Shown here: positions 11,713 through 21,575 of the stretch, in pieces | Position numbering within the stretch: position 1 is the first letter of the stretch | Layout: every line of letters begins with the position of its first letter | DNA from: Azadirachta indica | Lineage: Eukaryota > Streptophyta > Magnoliopsida > Sapindales > Meliaceae | NCBI GenBank assembly: GCA_022749755.1 | Contig: CM040442.1 | Coordinates: forward strand, 5,740,457 to 5,804,456 | DNA length: 64,000 bases | Direction of reading: 5' to 3' | Notes under the pieces: model-generated | Told to the model about the DNA's origin: nothing | What the model saw: the letters and a program-made list of their open reading frames with translations, nothing else | Databases searched by the model: none | Made by a program: the position numbers and the translations under genes

Positions 11713-13375
11713 TCACCAACAAATAATTTTCACCATGCAATGGACTAGGCAAGGAAGAAAAGCTTTTCGAGTGGCTTCATCATCCCATTGCAGAAATTTC
11801 CACCACCGGTCATCTCCCTTGATAATGAGTTTACGTTCCGATTCGCTGTTGCCATCAAGTGGAAGCTTCCTAAGCTCTCGGCAGTGCAATACAACCAATT
11901 CTTTCAGACCTGGGAAGGGCAAGGAGTTTGAACAGATGCTCTTCAAGTTTTTTAAATACACGCAGCAAAGTAATTCAAGTCTTGCAAATGGGATTAGATT
12001 TTCCACCGCTTCGGCTGGAACTTCATCCATTTTGATTACTTCTTCCATACTAGGGCAGTTTTTTATTCGAATACTCTTGACATTTGGGGCAAAAATGAGG
12101 CATGCCACGTGGGTCAACTTTAAGCAAAGGTCTATGTCAACTTTTGTGAGACTTAAGGAAACCATGAGTTACCCTGATGTCTTTCACTTCCCCTGTATAC
12201 TCAGTCTTCAACTCTACCAAATTTTCACAAGCAAACAAGTCAAGTATCTCTAGTTCCCGTAAACTTGCTAAAGATAAAACACTGATTGACCCTGAATCAT
12301 CTAAGAATTGAAGGCGAAGAGATCTAGTACTGCTTTGTAATATAGGAGGAGCATGCAAACTTCTTAAGGTGATCATTTATATGTTTCAAGCAGTGCAATT
12401 CTCCTACCAACAGTTCACCGTCTCCACACAGAATGCTGTCTTCTTCTTGTTCAAACGAACCACATCGAAACATTCTCAATACCGTAACATCTTTAAATTA
12501 GATATCACTTGCGGTGGAATTCTGCGGAGATAGCATGTATACTCCAAACATTTAAGATTAACTAGGTACTTATAACTCTTCTGGCAACTTTTTTATTTCA
12601 CTATGTGATAGATAAAGATGCTGTAGGGAAACCAAACTAGAAATTTCAAATTTTGAATGCGATTTATTAAATGATAAATCTAAAACTCTAAGAGAAATAA
12701 TGGATTGGAAGAAATTACTTTCAACCAAATCTATACGTTGGCCACGAAAAACAGAGTCCGAAGATTAGGACATGTAGGAGACCCTAATAAACCCCCAATT
12801 TTATTATTCATCAATGACATCCTTGTAACATCTTTCCACTATCCAACTGTTGGTGCTTCAGTTAATTCAACACCTGCAAGAACCAAAAACTTTTCCTTCT
12901 CCTTCTCATGATCAATTGTAGACGGAATCCATAAAGCCATGTCTCGAATTACATCATACAGTTTTACACAATCGTCTTCTTCTTCTTCGTCCAATAGACA
13001 TGCATGATTAAGAGTACCAATAACGGAGTATTCTTGATTTCGTGCTCCAATTCCATCATATTCATCTAAACTTCCCTCACATATCCAACAGTCTATCAAG
13101 TCCTCTATATTAATTCTAAAATCTTCCGGAAATAAACTAAAATACGGAAGACAAAATTTAATTGTGTCGCTTGGCAAAAAGTCGTAACTGAATTTTAAGA
13201 GGGAATATACCCTTCTTTCTATACCTGAAAATTTGGAGGCTGAACTCCTTAAGGACTTAATTGCATGTTACCATTCTTGAGGTGTCTTCTTGCAGGCCAT
13301 GGCACGGCCAACAACAATTAGAGCAAGCGGCAAACCACCACACTCTTTGGCCACAGTTTCAGCTAGCTCAGGAAA
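11713..13375 (-). pseudogene. 5'-truncated CNL pseudogene
   Basis: Homology to the sister CNLs begins inside the NBS domain, at the [18 protein letters not shown] stretch (about 13375), so the coiled coil, P-loop and kinase-2 are missing. A stop replaces the Glu of QEWEHA (TGGTAA at about 13269). The MHD motif reads VKLYDVI instead of VKMHDVI. A stop follows at about 12839, and the LRR half is in several frames (12137-12376 and 11713-12165). The C-terminus ends in a frame that runs past the usual stop (FLPCLVHCMVKIICW). At 13375 the sequence passes without a gap into the GGAAATCCCAATCTCTTTAG 3'-flank module of the next gene, which marks a deletion or unequal-exchange joint. Confidence 0.85.
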
Positions 13376-13675
13376 TCCCAATCTCTTTAGAAAACGCGGT
13401 TGCTTATATATATTAAATAATATAATATAATATAAATTTATTGAAAACTGTAAATTTACTCAGTTCTATGTAGCAAATGATAAAAGTTATAAGTGACAAG
13501 AGCAGAGAACACCCCTGATACAGTTTATTAATTGGAAACTAGCAACATTACATTACAAAGAAAATTAAATGATAATAATACAAGTGAAAACTACATTATA
13601 AGCACCAAAAAGAAGAAGAATCGCCCACCAGAAACATTATCCAAATTGTGTTCACCGACCAATAATTTTTGTCAT
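13376..13675 (-). repeat. NLR 3'-flank module between the truncated and intact genes
   Basis: Same module as 2205-2418: AATCCCAATCTCTTTAGAAA, TTTATTGAAAACTGTAAATTTAC, CAGTTTATTAATTG, and CACCAAAAAGAAGAAGAAT. It contains the 3' untranslated region of the intact gene that ends at 13676. Confidence 0.6.
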
Positions 13676-16354
13676 TCAACGGGGCTTGAAACAAGGAAGA
13701 AAAGCATTTTGAGTGGCTTCATCATCCCACAACAGCCCTTTCCACCACCGTTCCTCTCCCTTAATAATGAATTTATTACGTTCCAATGCGCTGTTGCAAT
13801 CAAGTGGAAGCTTCTTAAGCTCTCGGCATCCTGATACGACCAATTCTTTCAGAAGTGGGAATGGTAAGGGTTTTGAGTAGATGCTCTTCAACTTTCTTAA
13901 ACCTATTAAGTGAAGAATTTGAAGTCTTGCAAACGGGATTAGATTTTCCACCGCTTCAGCCGGAACTTCATCCGTTTTGATTATGTCTTCCATACTCAGG
14001 CAGTTTAGTATCCAAACATTCTTGAGATTTGGAGCAAAAACAAGCCATATCATGTGCCTCAATTCTGAGCAATTGCTTATTTCAAGGCTTTGGAGACTCT
14101 GGAAACCATGAGTTTCTCTGATGCTTTTCACATTCCCTACGCACTCAATCTTCAACTCTTTCAAAACTTCACAACCCCACAAACGAAGTATTTCGAGATG
14201 CCGTAGACTTGCTAAAGATAAAATATTGAGTGACTTCGCATCCTTTAATTTTGAAAGGAATACAGATCGAGTACTGCTCTGCAAAACAGGGGAGCTTAAG
14301 AATCTTTGGAGAGCATGCAAACCTTTCAAGGTGACGGTCAACACATTTAAACGCTTCAAACGGAGTAATTCTCCTACCAAAAGTTCACTGTCTCCAAACA
14401 GAATGCTATCTTCTTCTTGTTGGCTGGAACCACATTGAAACATTCTCAGTACCCGTAACGCCTTTAAATTAGATATCACTTCCAGTGGAATTCTATGGAG
14501 AAAAATTGTGTTATCCAACTTCAAACATTTAAGATTAACTAAGTACTTTAACTCTTTTGGCAACCATTTTATTCTACTATATGAGAGACAAAGATGCTGT
14601 AGGGATACCAAATTAGAAATTTGAAATCCTGGATTCCATCTATTAAATGACAGATCTAGAACTCTAAGAGAAGTCATGGATTGAAAGAAATTATATTCAA
14701 TCACACCTACATGTTCGCCACCAAGAAACAAAGTCCGAAGATCGGGACAAGTAGGAGTCTTTGATAATCTCTGAATTTTAGTATTCATCAATGACATCCT
14801 TGTAACATCTTTCCACATTCCAATTCCTGGTGCTTCAATTAATCCGACACCTGCAAGAACCAAAAACTTCTCCTTCTCCTTCTCATGATCAATTGTGGTT
14901 GCAATCCACAAAGCCATGTCTCGAATCACATCATGCATTTTTACACAATCGTCTTCATCGTCCTCTAATAGACAAGCATGATTAAGAGTACCAATAATGG
15001 AGTGCCCTTGATTTCGTGCTCCAATTCCATCATATTCATTTAAAAATCCCTCACACATCCAACAATCTATCAGGTCCTCTATCTTAATTCTATAATCTTC
15101 TGGAAATAATATACAATACAAAAGACAAAATCTAATTGTGTCGTTTGGCAAAAAATCGTAGCTAAACTTCAAACGAGAATGCACCCATCTCTCCATACCT
15201 GAAAATTTATGGGCGGAACTCCTTAAGACATCAATTGCATGTTCCCATTCTTGAGGTGTCTTTTTGCTGGCCATTGCTCTACCGACAACAATTATAGCAA
15301 GCGGCAAACCACCACATTCTTTGGCCATAGTTTCAGCCAGCTCAGGAATATTAGGATGACTATCAAGAGTTTCTTTTCCGACTTTCTGCTCAAATAATTT
15401 CCAAGCATCCTCGTATCTTAAGCATTCCATTTTGAAACTTTTGTGAGCTTCCATGTTCCCGCAAACCTCAAACGCACGAGTTGTAAAAACTACTTTACAT
15501 GCACTTGTTGGGGTTGGAAGAGGTAAACCCACTTTAATTAAATCAACAGGCTCCCATATGTCATCCAACAATAATACAAATTTCTTTCTGCTCAAAATTC
15601 TGAAAATTTGCTGAGCTTTATCGTCTAGACTTTTACTCTTCCAAGACTCGCTGAACAGACCAATCTTTTTGGCAATACTTTCCTGAATCTTTTCAAGTTC
15701 CAAGTCTTTTGACACCACCGCCCAAATAACAACATGAAAATGGTTGGGGAAGTCAAGGAACTTATTGTTAATTTGGGTTAAAAGGGTAGTTTTACCTACT
15801 CCTCCCATCCCGTATATTCCAATAATTCCTGCTTGCTCTTCCGTGAGGGATCTCCAAACCTTGTCAAATGTTGATTCCAGGCCTACTATTGTTGGTGCAA
15901 GAGGTCTTTCATCGACCAGATTTTCCGGTGCCGTTTGTGCCACCTCTCTGAAATCTCCTTCGCTTCTTAAATTCTTCACAACTCGCAGTGTTTTGAATAC
16001 CTCTTCCCCGAGCACGTAGGTCAACATGCAATGCTTGGAACAGAAGCCTCCTAGACAAAGCTCCTCAACTTCTAGACGACTTTGCCTTACAAGTTCTTTA
16101 GCTTCGGTTTCCAAGTCTTGCACTCTGGAAACCCAACCTTGCACTTGTTCCAGCCGTTTCATCCCTATCTGTTCGGCAACCGTAACTTTGATCAGCACAT
16201 CATTCCTTGCTTCAATTAGCTTTTCTAATTCTGTCTCCAAGTTATGAAGATTTTCTTGGAGCTGACATATATATCCTGCTCTTCTAACAGTGCAACCAAG
16301 GCAACGAGAAATGGTATCATCACATGAGAATGAGGGTGAACAAACGTTACCCAT
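13676..16354 (-). CDS. Intact CC-NBS-LRR immune receptor, RPS5-like (892 aa)
   Basis: Predicted intracellular immune receptor of the CNL class. One uninterrupted frame. The MGNVC start (G2 and C5) fits N-myristoylation and palmitoylation, as known for RPS5-type proteins, and suggests attachment to the plasma membrane. Coiled coil at about 30-75; GGFCSKHC at 102-109. NBS motifs: P-loop GMGGVGKTT 182-190, RNBS-A VVIWAVVSKD 208-217, kinase-2 LLLDDIW 261-267, RNBS-B KVVFTTR 287-293, GLPL CGGLPLA 347-353, RNBS-D FCLLYCILFPED 409-420, MHD 473-475. Leucine-rich repeats run from about 500 to the end. All residues needed for nucleotide binding are present. Length is normal for the family. The start is chosen because every sister begins MGNV at the same place. 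The ligand or guarded partner cannot be told from sequence. Confidence 0.93.
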   Translation of the reverse strand: MGNVCSPSFSCDDTISRCLGCTVRRAGYICQLQENLHNLETELEKLIEARNDVLIKVTVAEQIGMKRLEQVQGWVSRVQDLETEAKELVRQSRLEVEELCLGGFCSKHCMLTYVLGEEVFKTLRVVKNLRSEGDFREVAQTAPENLVDERPLAPTIVGLESTFDKVWRSLTEEQAGIIGIYGMGGVGKTTLLTQINNKFLDFPNHFHVVIWAVVSKDLELEKIQESIAKKIGLFSESWKSKSLDDKAQQIFRILSRKKFVLLLDDIWEPVDLIKVGLPLPTPTSACKVVFTTRAFEVCGNMEAHKSFKMECLRYEDAWKLFEQKVGKETLDSHPNIPELAETMAKECGGLPLAIIVVGRAMASKKTPQEWEHAIDVLRSSAHKFSGMERWVHSRLKFSYDFLPNDTIRFCLLYCILFPEDYRIKIEDLIDCWMCEGFLNEYDGIGARNQGHSIIGTLNHACLLEDDEDDCVKMHDVIRDMALWIATTIDHEKEKEKFLVLAGVGLIEAPGIGMWKDVTRMSLMNTKIQRLSKTPTCPDLRTLFLGGEHVGVIEYNFFQSMTSLRVLDLSFNRWNPGFQISNLVSLQHLCLSYSRIKWLPKELKYLVNLKCLKLDNTIFLHRIPLEVISNLKALRVLRMFQCGSSQQEEDSILFGDSELLVGELLRLKRLNVLTVTLKGLHALQRFLSSPVLQSSTRSVFLSKLKDAKSLNILSLASLRHLEILRLWGCEVLKELKIECVGNVKSIRETHGFQSLQSLEISNCSELRHMIWLVFAPNLKNVWILNCLSMEDIIKTDEVPAEAVENLIPFARLQILHLIGLRKLKSIYSKPLPFPLLKELVVSGCRELKKLPLDCNSALERNKFIIKGEERWWKGLLWDDEATQNAFLPCFKPR

Positions 16355-16488
16355 ACTGATATCAACAAATAGGAAATTTTTATGATAAGTACAATAGAAA
16401 TTATTATGCTTCTCGATCGTGTTGGCGAGAAGAAAGTTTGTAGGTGAGGAAGATAATGTATGTATGTTTCTTGGACTGCAATTAATGT

Positions 16489-16496
16489 CTTTTATA
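16489..16496 (-). promoter_or_regulatory. TATA box candidate of the 892-aa CNL
   Basis: On the minus strand TATAAAAG lies about 135 bases before the ATG, followed by the conserved leader (CTTCCTCACCTAC, ACACGATCGAGAAGC). The sister genes have weaker versions at this place (for example ATAAAATAC in the broken copy at 2419-5094), so this may be the best promoter of the group. This is a prediction from motif and position only. Confidence 0.4.
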
Positions 16497-16697
16497 TGTT
16501 TTATTAGGTCATGATTGAGAGATTCAAAACTTAAAAATAAATTAAATTAAAATTCCATAAAATGATTTTTGTGCATTACGCTGACTTTTATTTTGTGTTT
16601 ACGCGTGCAAAGAACAAAGAGCCAACAACTTCGAAAGCAAAGGGATAATTAATGTCTAACTCTCGTGCTTCCGACACTTATACTAATTAAAAGAAGT

Positions 16698-17116
16698 GTC
16701 TGTTTGATTTGATTTTTTTATTGGACAAAAAGACTTTTTTAAAGATAAAAATTTTTTTCAAATTTTTAATTTCATTTAGTTGACAATGAAAAATAGATTT
16801 TGTAAATTAAAAAAACTGTTTTCTTTCTATTGGAAAAAACCCGAAATTTAGACTTTTGACAGTAAAACTTTCCCAATTTTTTTAAAAGGTAAAATTGTCT
16901 AAAATACCTTTACTTCATTTTAAAAATTTTATGTAATTTTTTAAAAATAAAACTTTAAAAATCTATTTATTAAAGTAATTAATCAAATTTTTCTCAAAAA
17001 TCATTTGTGACAACTAAATGATTATTAAATTTTTATTAAAAATTCTACTCATAAAAGTTTTACGGATAAAAACTCTATTTTAAAAAATTGTATTTGAAAA
17101 GTTATATCAAACGGAC
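16698..17116. mobile_element. MITE-like foldback in an NLR upstream flank
   Basis: Ends GTCTGTTTGA and, in reverse, GTCCGTTTGA. Inner arms also pair, for example CATTTAGTTGACAATG near 16775 with its near-reverse complement near 17010. The paralogous upstream flank at 23405-23450 lacks this roughly 420-bp stretch between AATTAAAAGAA and TATTATTTATTTTGCAAGA, which supports insertion. The exact ends and target duplication are not settled. Confidence 0.5.
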
Positions 17117-18270
17117 TAGATGTATTATTTATTTTGCAAGATGAATTTATATCTAAAGGTATTTGTTTTAGAACTTTTTTGAAACCCATTTTGGCCACGA
17201 CCTAACCTAAAGTATGAATGGCCTTACGGCTTCATGGAATATTTATTATATATATACGAGACAAAATGATTGATGGACAATTAATTATAGAGATGCTTGT
17301 AAAACTCATATATTAACTTTCTAATAGGGCAATTTCATGGAAGCATATCTGGCTCTCGAAGCACCGTAAAAGTTTATTAAAATTATTTTGACTCTTACAG
17401 TTGGCTCACCTATGTAAATATTAAAATTAAATGGGTAACGACTTGGTAAGTAGAAGCATATTAATAAAGTCTTACTCTTTTGAATACTCACTTGTGCTAA
17501 AAAGAATCCTATATATGTTAGATATTAGTTTTTCTAAGATATGATTCTACACTGTTCAAAATGTTTGAAACGACTTTTAAATTATAGTTATAAGATACTA
17601 ATAGTAGATTTCCTAAATTGTATTTTAATTCAGCTGCCATATATATACCATTATAACATGAGACCACAGTTAATTAATAAAACACTAACGTCTTTCAATC
17701 TAAGTAGCTCCTATATATAAATTAATGTACTTTTTTTATGCATTAAAATTGATTACAAATATTGGATTTGATTATGTATTAAATGATTCATATCAATATG
17801 CAATACAAGCTATGTTATCTCGAGAAAACTTCGGAACAATGTTAAAGCATGTTACCTTGAAAATTCTGTTATTATATAATCAATTCATTAATCATTTAGA
17901 ACCTTCCTTAAAGATGATTTTGATAAGGTAAGAAAAAGTTATCCCCAAAAAAAAAATAATTCATAATTTAAAGAAAAAGAAAGAAACAAGAGGACAGAGT
18001 CAGGTGTCTTAGAATATCTTATATATATATTTGCTCTTATTTCTTGCTTTCTTTCTCTTTTCAATAAGATTTGGGCCTTCTTTTTGTAAACTTTGCTTTT
18101 ATTTATTTATTTATAATATATTTTCTCGTGATTTTTAATAAAAAAGAATATCGATCATTTTCAAGGAAGCTTCCTTTGCTAGAAAATTTTAGTCGTGTTA
18201 CGATTCTACTTCAAAATTTCAAAAGCCAGCCAGTCTACCGATTTCCTAAGGGAAAGGATTAATAACGTGT
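17117..18270. other. Intergenic, no gene seen
   Basis: AT-rich. A 68-residue open frame at 17725-17931 has no recognisable features. 18180-18270 resembles 39770-39877 but is diverged, and it forms the left edge of the repeat in which the large duplication recombined. Confidence 0.5.
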
Positions 18271-20169
18271 GATTCATAAGACAAAGAATTGTTCCACAAG
18301 TTGACTTTCAGTTGACTCTCTCGTTACACTAAGTTGTATTATTAATTAGTTTAGAACTTTTTGATACTATGTATGATTAATGGAAAATCATATACACCAC
18401 AACTAGAATTAATTAATTAATTACCTTCTAAAACTCTTTTATATTACCTGCTGTTATTACAGTAATTATCAGCCTATCGCTGGAATGCAGTGCAAAGTTA
18501 AGAAACGAAAAATTAATAATAAACGTGTGAAATTTAATTATATATGTATGCCTTTGAGACTTGCAATAATATTCATGGTTTTGCATTTATCAAGTAATTA
18601 ATATAAGGAATGGGAAACTCAAAAATAAATTAAAATTCAAAAATATTACCTTCATGCATCGATCACGATTTCACATCAAACATGACTTAGTATTAATGTG
18701 CATTTACACAAACATAATGGGGTGGAAAGAACAATTTCAAAGGCGAAGGATCATATGTATCACTTGTGTCTCGATCGAGTCCCCATACGCTTGTAGTAGT
18801 AATTAAAGGAATATCCTTTATAGATATGCTGGATATTTATTTTGCAAGACAACATTCGACTTCACTATCATTAACAATTGCCTCGCAACTTCTTGGAAAG
18901 AAAAATATAACAACGACAAAATGAAAGCTATGGACATCTACAGAGAAGTTCGTGTATATATATATATACATATACATATAGAGTAACTATCTTTTTGATT
19001 TAGAAGTTAGGAAAGGAGATTGCAATTCATTGCTTGACTAAAATGATACACACACACACAGATATTATAGCTACGAGTCCACATTCAACAATCAGCAGCG
19101 TGACTTTCGTGCTTAATAATTAATGCAGGATGCAAGTTCGCATCAATTTTCAAAAGCAAAAGGATTAATAAGTTGTATTACAAGCTGACTTTCAGTTGAC
19201 TATCATTACAATAAGACATAAGTTGTATTATTAGTTTAGATCTTTTTGATATTATAGTTAATGGACAATACAATATATACCACAACTAGAACTAATTAAT
19301 TTTTTACCTTCCAAAACTATTTTATATTAACTATTATTATTATTACAGTAATTATCAGCTTACTGCTGGAAATGCAGTGCAAAGTAAAGAAATGAAAAAT
19401 ACAAATGTGAAATTTAACTTTATATATTACCAAAATTTGTGTTACATATAGGTTTATCAATCAAATACGATAACTTAATTTATGTGATTAGATGGGTGAG
19501 AATATTGTGTTTTATGTATTAACTTTTTTTATATTAAATTATTTGAGTACATTTATGAAACGAGTTGCCCAAATTTTCTGGAAAATTTAAAACGAATTTT
19601 ATCTAACTTTTTTAAAATCAAATAAAAACTTATTTTTATAATTAAAAATTCTACCAAAATTTTGACAGAATCTTGCTTGTTTGTAAAACATTTCGAGCCT
19701 ACAATTTTGAAAACAAACGTTTCTATAACCCCATGACCTCAATCACAGCAAACTTTAACTATTTTATATTCACTTATACACATAACCTAACACTTCACCT
19801 TGTAGGGTTTTAATTTCCTTTCCGATCATAAACTCAACATGGCAATTTAACTTGGTGCAAAATTAATGAAGAAAGATAATAATTTATCTACTCGAGGACT
19901 TACGCAAAATATTGATGGAACACACTAAATCGAATAAATGAATTTCATCTCCATTGAGTTGTATGTTCTTTAACTATGATTGCCAATTCGCTACTAAATT
20001 GATTCATTTTTCAATCTCTAAAGAAGAAAAATATAAAATAAGGGTAAATATAAAACTCACTTAGTGGATTTGTAATTAATGTAAAAATATTTTCTATATA
20101 AATATTTTGTATCGGTTCCAAAATATAAAATACTTCCTTCCCATAACCACATAACTATAACTATAATTA

Positions 20170-20212
<43 letters not shown>

Positions 20213-21450
20213 ATATATATATATATATAGTTATTAAAAAAAAAATCATTATATGAATAGTCAACTATGTAAAAAAAATTATTCATGTGTGTGTATATAT
20301 ATATATTCCTTTATAAACTTTTACATATTATTTTAAAAACATATACATCATTTGTAGCAATCACTAATATTAAAATCACATACTTTAGAATTGAAGGTCA
20401 TATATTCAAAACTAAGGGGCCTATTTGATTTGGAACTTAAAAACTAGTTTAAAAAATTAGGATATAATTCAAAATTTGAATTGTATTTTTAATATTTTTA
20501 ATATTTGAAAATATGTTTGATATAATATTTAAAAATTATTGTTAAATTTTAAAAAATAAGAAAACATGTTTAATATAATATATGTGAGTAAAAAAAATTA
20601 GTTTGGTTGCATATGTTTTCGAGAATAATATTATATTAGAATTTTAGCACTAATCAACATTTGATTATTTCAAACTATTATTTTAACTATATTAATATAA
20701 AATATTATATAAAAAAATGTTATCGTTTCTAAATTTTATTATGATAAAAAATATATGAAATGAAATATAAACTTTTTTAATTGAATCAGTAGTTAATAAA
20801 TTCAATAATTCCTCATTAATTCAATAATAAAAATCCAATATTATATACTCCAAAACTTCATTAAAATCATATAAAATAGTTATGCTTCAAAATTAGTTAC
20901 TAGAGTATTTTTTATTAGTCATAACTCTTTATTGAATTGTTTTTAGAAAAAGAACCTCACTCACAATTATTTTAAGAATTTATAAGAGACATATATATAA
21001 TTTTTTTATATAAGTTAATTATACATAATTTATTTGGATAAAAAAATTATAATGTAAAGCAAGCGGGCAAATTGGGCTTTTCGAAGTCTCAAGCCCTACG
21101 CATGTAAGATAGGCCCATTGTAAAATTTAACGTAGGCTTAAGGAACAAATCAGATGGAATAGTTAGTACGGTTAATAAAGCCCAAAATTCCCAATCCACC
21201 AACGCAAAATAAAGTTACATGATTCTAGGTTTTCTATTAGGATTAACACTAATAAAAAAGAAAGCTAAATCCAGATAAAAGAGGGAAAGGATCAATACAT
21301 AAGGGGAAAAAATGAATAAAAGAAGAGAGAGACTTTCCACACACAAAAAAATACATACTTGTTGGTATCTGAAGAACGAATTTTTGGTTATTAACACATA
21401 ATATTAATAAAAAATCATGATTAAAATGTACTAATAAAAGAAAACTTTTC
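18271..21450. repeat. Long intergenic repeat, copy A
   Basis: Copy A of a roughly 3 kb intergenic repeat found again at 39878-43070 (B) and 61461-63400 (C). It contains two members of repeat R (18290-18560, 19185-19440), a TTGACTTTCAGTTGACT double W-box (18301-18317), a (CA)n tract near 19050 and a (TCTA)n microsatellite near 20171-20212. Copies A and B share about 1.2 kb (roughly 20020-21255 in A) that copy C lacks. No gene is recognised. Confidence 0.75.
20171..20228. repeat. (TCTA)n-(TA)n microsatellite, unit 1
   Basis: About ten TCTA copies followed by TA repeats. The counterpart in unit 2 (41775-41844) is longer by about three tetranucleotides. Confidence 0.9.
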
Positions 21451-21575
21451 ACATACCTCCCCTGAGGTTTGCCAAAATCACAGGTACGGAGAAAGAATGC
21501 TTTAATTCACAGGTAACACCCCTCTGATTTAACGGAAAAGTGATTTTCCGTTCGATAACTCACACTTTGAGGTTC
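21451..21575. other. Unrelated sequence at the LRR truncation point
   Basis: CACATACCTCCCCTGAGG, CAGGTA and AACACCCCTCTGATTTAACGG lie directly against the broken NLR. The composition is unlike the NLR and unlike the AT-rich repeat. It is probably a piece of a transposable element end that replaced the LRR half, but no inverted partner was found. Confidence 0.4.

Noticed and set aside
17725..17931. 68-residue open frame
   Set aside because: No recognisable domain, in AT-rich spacer, without a conserved counterpart.
20171..20228. Possible CRISPR or satellite array
   Set aside because: Perfect tetranucleotide repeats without spacers; a simple microsatellite in a plant genome.
20410..20640. Possible MITE beginning GGGGCCTATTTGATTTGG
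   Set aside because: The left end looks like a MITE tip, but I could not find a matching inverted end.
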